A DNA stretch of 64,000 nt, from positions 1 to 64,000 of the forward strand of contig DBNK01000027.1 in the NCBI GenBank assembly GCA_002298335.1, in the 5' to 3' direction. How positions within the stretch are numbered: position 1 is the stretch's first letter; every line of letters starts with the position of its first letter. The translations under genes and the position numbers were made by a program. Origin of the DNA: Thalassolituus sp. UBA674. GTDB lineage: Bacteria > Pseudomonadota > Gammaproteobacteria > Pseudomonadales > Oceanobacteraceae. Shown here piece after piece: positions 62,795 through 64,000 of this stretch. The notes below the pieces were generated by a model. The model was not told the origin of the DNA, did no database searches, and saw nothing but the letters and a program-made list of their open reading frames with translations.

Positions 62795-63148
62795 TTACAG
62801 GAGCGCCTGCTGAGCGTCAGTGGTTGTTTGTTCACGTACACGGCGCAGCACGGCATAAATCCACACGGCGCTGACTTTGTATTTAGCGGCCAACTCTGGC
62901 ACGTTGTTGCCGGTGAATTCGCGGAAAATATCCAGATCACGTTTACTCAACCGCATCTTGGTAGTGCTGCCGAAATACAGCTGCTGACCGCGCCAGTCGT
63001 TTTCCAGCTGCTCGACAATGCGCAGCGCCAGTTCGTCGGCCTGCTCATCATCCAGACCGAACTCGCGGGCAATGGCGGCACCGGCGTCCATCAGATCGGC
63101 CAGCATCTCCGGGGCGTCGTGTGGTTTTGGTCTTTGTACCTGTGTCAT
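62795..63148 (-). CDS. Mor-family transcription activator
   Basis: Activator of phage middle/late transcription. It has 117 residues with the Mor pattern: DEQADELALRIVEQLENDWRG before a linker, then the HTH VPELAAKYKVSAVWIYAVLRR. The start overlaps the GemA stop (ATGA). Longer open frame to 63190 is not needed. No separate C-type activator is seen, as in simpler Mu-like phages. Confidence 0.88.
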   Translation of the reverse strand: MTQVQRPKPHDAPEMLADLMDAGAAIAREFGLDDEQADELALRIVEQLENDWRGQQLYFGSTTKMRLSKRDLDIFREFTGNNVPELAAKYKVSAVWIYAVLRRVREQTTTDAQQALL

Positions 63149-63594
63149 ACGTCCTCCCACTTGCGTTCGCGCAGCTCTCGCAGCTGCCACTGTTTGAGTG
63201 ATTCCAGCACCATGATCATGTTGCGGTTATCCAGAAACTCCGGCGCTTCAAACCGGCCATTGGTCTGGCGGCTGACGTAACTGCGCAGGGCTGCATCAGA
63301 GGAGTCACGCAGAATTTTCTGCTCACCCATTACCCGCCACTGGTCTTTGATTTTCTGCAGCAGTCCGTACGGCCCGGCAGGCTTTTTCTGATCGGTTTTC
63401 TTCCTGGGTGGGCGTGACTTAAAACCTTTGTCCTTAAACGCCTGCAGCGCCTTGTGCAGATCCACCACACCCATCTGCGCGCTCGACGTTTTACCCGTCG
63501 CCGATTTCAGCACCGCGCGGTAGGTCTCGTCGTCCATACCCAGCTGCTGCTTGGCGATGTGAATCTGGGCTTTGAGTTTATTGGTATCGGTCAT
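63145..63594 (-). CDS. GemA/gp16-family phage regulator
   Basis: A protein of 149 residues, family DUF1018/GemA. It has the N-terminal pattern LKAQIHIAKQQLGMDDETYR and a C-terminal helical domain. In Mu, GemA is linked to host gene modulation. AGGAGA lies five bases before the ATG at 63594. It is coupled to the Mor gene. Confidence 0.88.
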   Translation of the reverse strand: MTDTNKLKAQIHIAKQQLGMDDETYRAVLKSATGKTSSAQMGVVDLHKALQAFKDKGFKSRPPRKKTDQKKPAGPYGLLQKIKDQWRVMGEQKILRDSSDAALRSYVSRQTNGRFEAPEFLDNRNMIMVLESLKQWQLRELRERKWEDV

Positions 63595-63651
63595 GTTGTT
63601 CTCCTGGATCAATAACACCTCGTTCACGGGGCAGAGCCCGTGAACTCTTTG

Positions 63652-63813
63652 TTATTGCCACTCTTCGGAAGCCCAAGTTTTCCGGCATTTAAAGCAGTGG
63701 AAATGGTCAAAAACCCGATCCTCTTCCGGGAAATATTCTGAAGCATTGCATGTAATTTCATCGCTACCGCACTCAGGGCAGCATTCAATGTCTTCATAAT
63801 CTGTGTCTTCCAT
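63652..63813 (-). CDS. Small zinc-ribbon protein
   Basis: A protein of 53 residues from the ATG at 63813 (GGAGG 6 bases upstream). It has CPEC and CFKC with 25 residues between them, plus one more Cys and three His (one of them in HFHCFKC), a likely zinc ribbon. It ends RKTWASEEWQ. It is an early or middle phage gene, function unknown. Confidence 0.65.
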   Translation of the reverse strand: MEDTDYEDIECCPECGSDEITCNASEYFPEEDRVFDHFHCFKCRKTWASEEWQ

Positions 63814-63882
63814 GTTTGCCTCCGAGGGAAATAACAAGTAAACCCACCGGATCCGCCTACGGCTCCCCGGTGGTCATGGTGG

Positions 63883-64000
63883 TTATGACTCGCTGAGCAC
63901 CCAGGTGGTTTTAGCAACCATCTTCTTTTGCCAGTCATCCAGCTTGTCGTAGTCGTTACCGTTTCGCTCTATTCGCAAATCTTCACTAACCACGCTTGCG
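63883..64000 (-). CDS. Partial phage gene, C-terminal end
   Basis: The last 38 codons of a gene that enters from the window end; the protein ends KTTWVLSES. The frame is open to base 64000 on the minus strand. Too short for a family call. It lies 70 bp before the zinc-ribbon gene. Confidence 0.5.
   Translation of the reverse strand, partial: ASVVSEDLRIERNGNDYDKLDDWQKKMVAKTTWVLSES

Larger units (their letters stand above)
44614..64000 (-). mobile_element. Mu-like transposable prophage, right part
   Basis: A phage region that starts at its right terminus and runs past the window end. Evidence: TGAAGC terminus as in Mu, an insertion breakpoint in a repeat copy, and GemA, Mor, Com, Dam, protease I, gp36, gp37 and DUF2190 homologues. 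The tail is siphovirus-type with a tape measure, so it is closer in design to B3/D3112-type Pseudomonas transposable phages than to Mu itself. Transposase A, B and repressor should lie beyond 64000. Confidence 0.88.

Noticed and set aside
1..64000. CRISPR arrays, rRNA and tRNA genes
   Set aside because: No regularly spaced repeat-spacer array, no rRNA core sequence and no cloverleaf with a T-loop motif was found by reading. The only regular short-period repeats are the 53 bp tandem, the 8 bp repeat and the 87 bp coding repeat.

Overview
This window reads as chromosomal DNA of a marine-type gammaproteobacterium carrying the right-hand half of a Mu-like (transposable) prophage. The ntrBC pair, a complete-looking MSHA type IV pilus locus, secB/gpmI/envC/ctp housekeeping order, efpL (yeiP) and a Fur-controlled imelysin cluster fit Oceanospirillales relatives (Thalassolituus/Oceanobacter-like). 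That placement is an inference from gene content, not a database result.

Layout. (1) 1-5308, mostly + strand: an orphan fragment, a HopJ-family protein, a PqiA-like membrane protein, dtd (minus strand), a DUF4124 protein, then ntrB-ntrC behind two overlapping NtrC-like sites. (2) 5327-24244, minus strand: one long MSHA pilus operon in the order mshI1-I2-J-K-L-M-N-E-G-(390 bp gap)-A-C-D-O-P and two mshQ-like giants. mshB, mshF and mshH are not seen. The two MshQ proteins share a C-terminal region but have different, internally duplicated N-terminal modules. (3) 24378-32269: trmL, secB, a rhodanese, gpmI, a degenerate-LytM EnvC protein, an S41 protease, a divergent polysaccharide deacetylase and an RDD membrane protein. 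(4) 32645-40534: an iron-linked envelope cluster (MauG-type di-heme peroxidase, imelysin, di-heme oxidoreductase, Tat-exported DUF1513 protein, second imelysin, porin) with a strong Fur box between the divergent first genes. (5) 41610-44036: corA-like transporter, efpL and a HAD phosphatase.

The least explained part is a family of about 250 bp non-coding elements around region 5: copy A at 32.3 kb, copies B/C head-to-head at 40.8-41.3 kb, and copies D/E head-to-head at 44.1-44.6 kb. Two internal hairpins are kept by compensatory base changes, so the family looks like a structured RNA or a mobile RNA-like element. Copies fall into two 5' subtypes (A, B, D versus C, E), and each pair contains one of each. 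REP-like dyads and a 53 bp tandem repeat lie beside them.

From 44614 to the window end is the prophage. Its right end begins TGAAGC, as in phage Mu, and it sits inside copy E. Reading inward are a small acidic protein and a divergent HTH protein, a Dam-type methylase overlapped by a Com zinc finger, a long non-contractile (siphovirus-type) tail module with a tape measure, head proteins, a Mu I-type protease, a Mor-type activator and GemA. No terminase, portal, gpF-like or lysis gene lies between the protease and Mor, where Mu-like phages carry them, so the prophage may be defective or rearranged. A plus-strand 51-residue membrane protein with its own terminator is inserted in the tail operon and looks like a moron.
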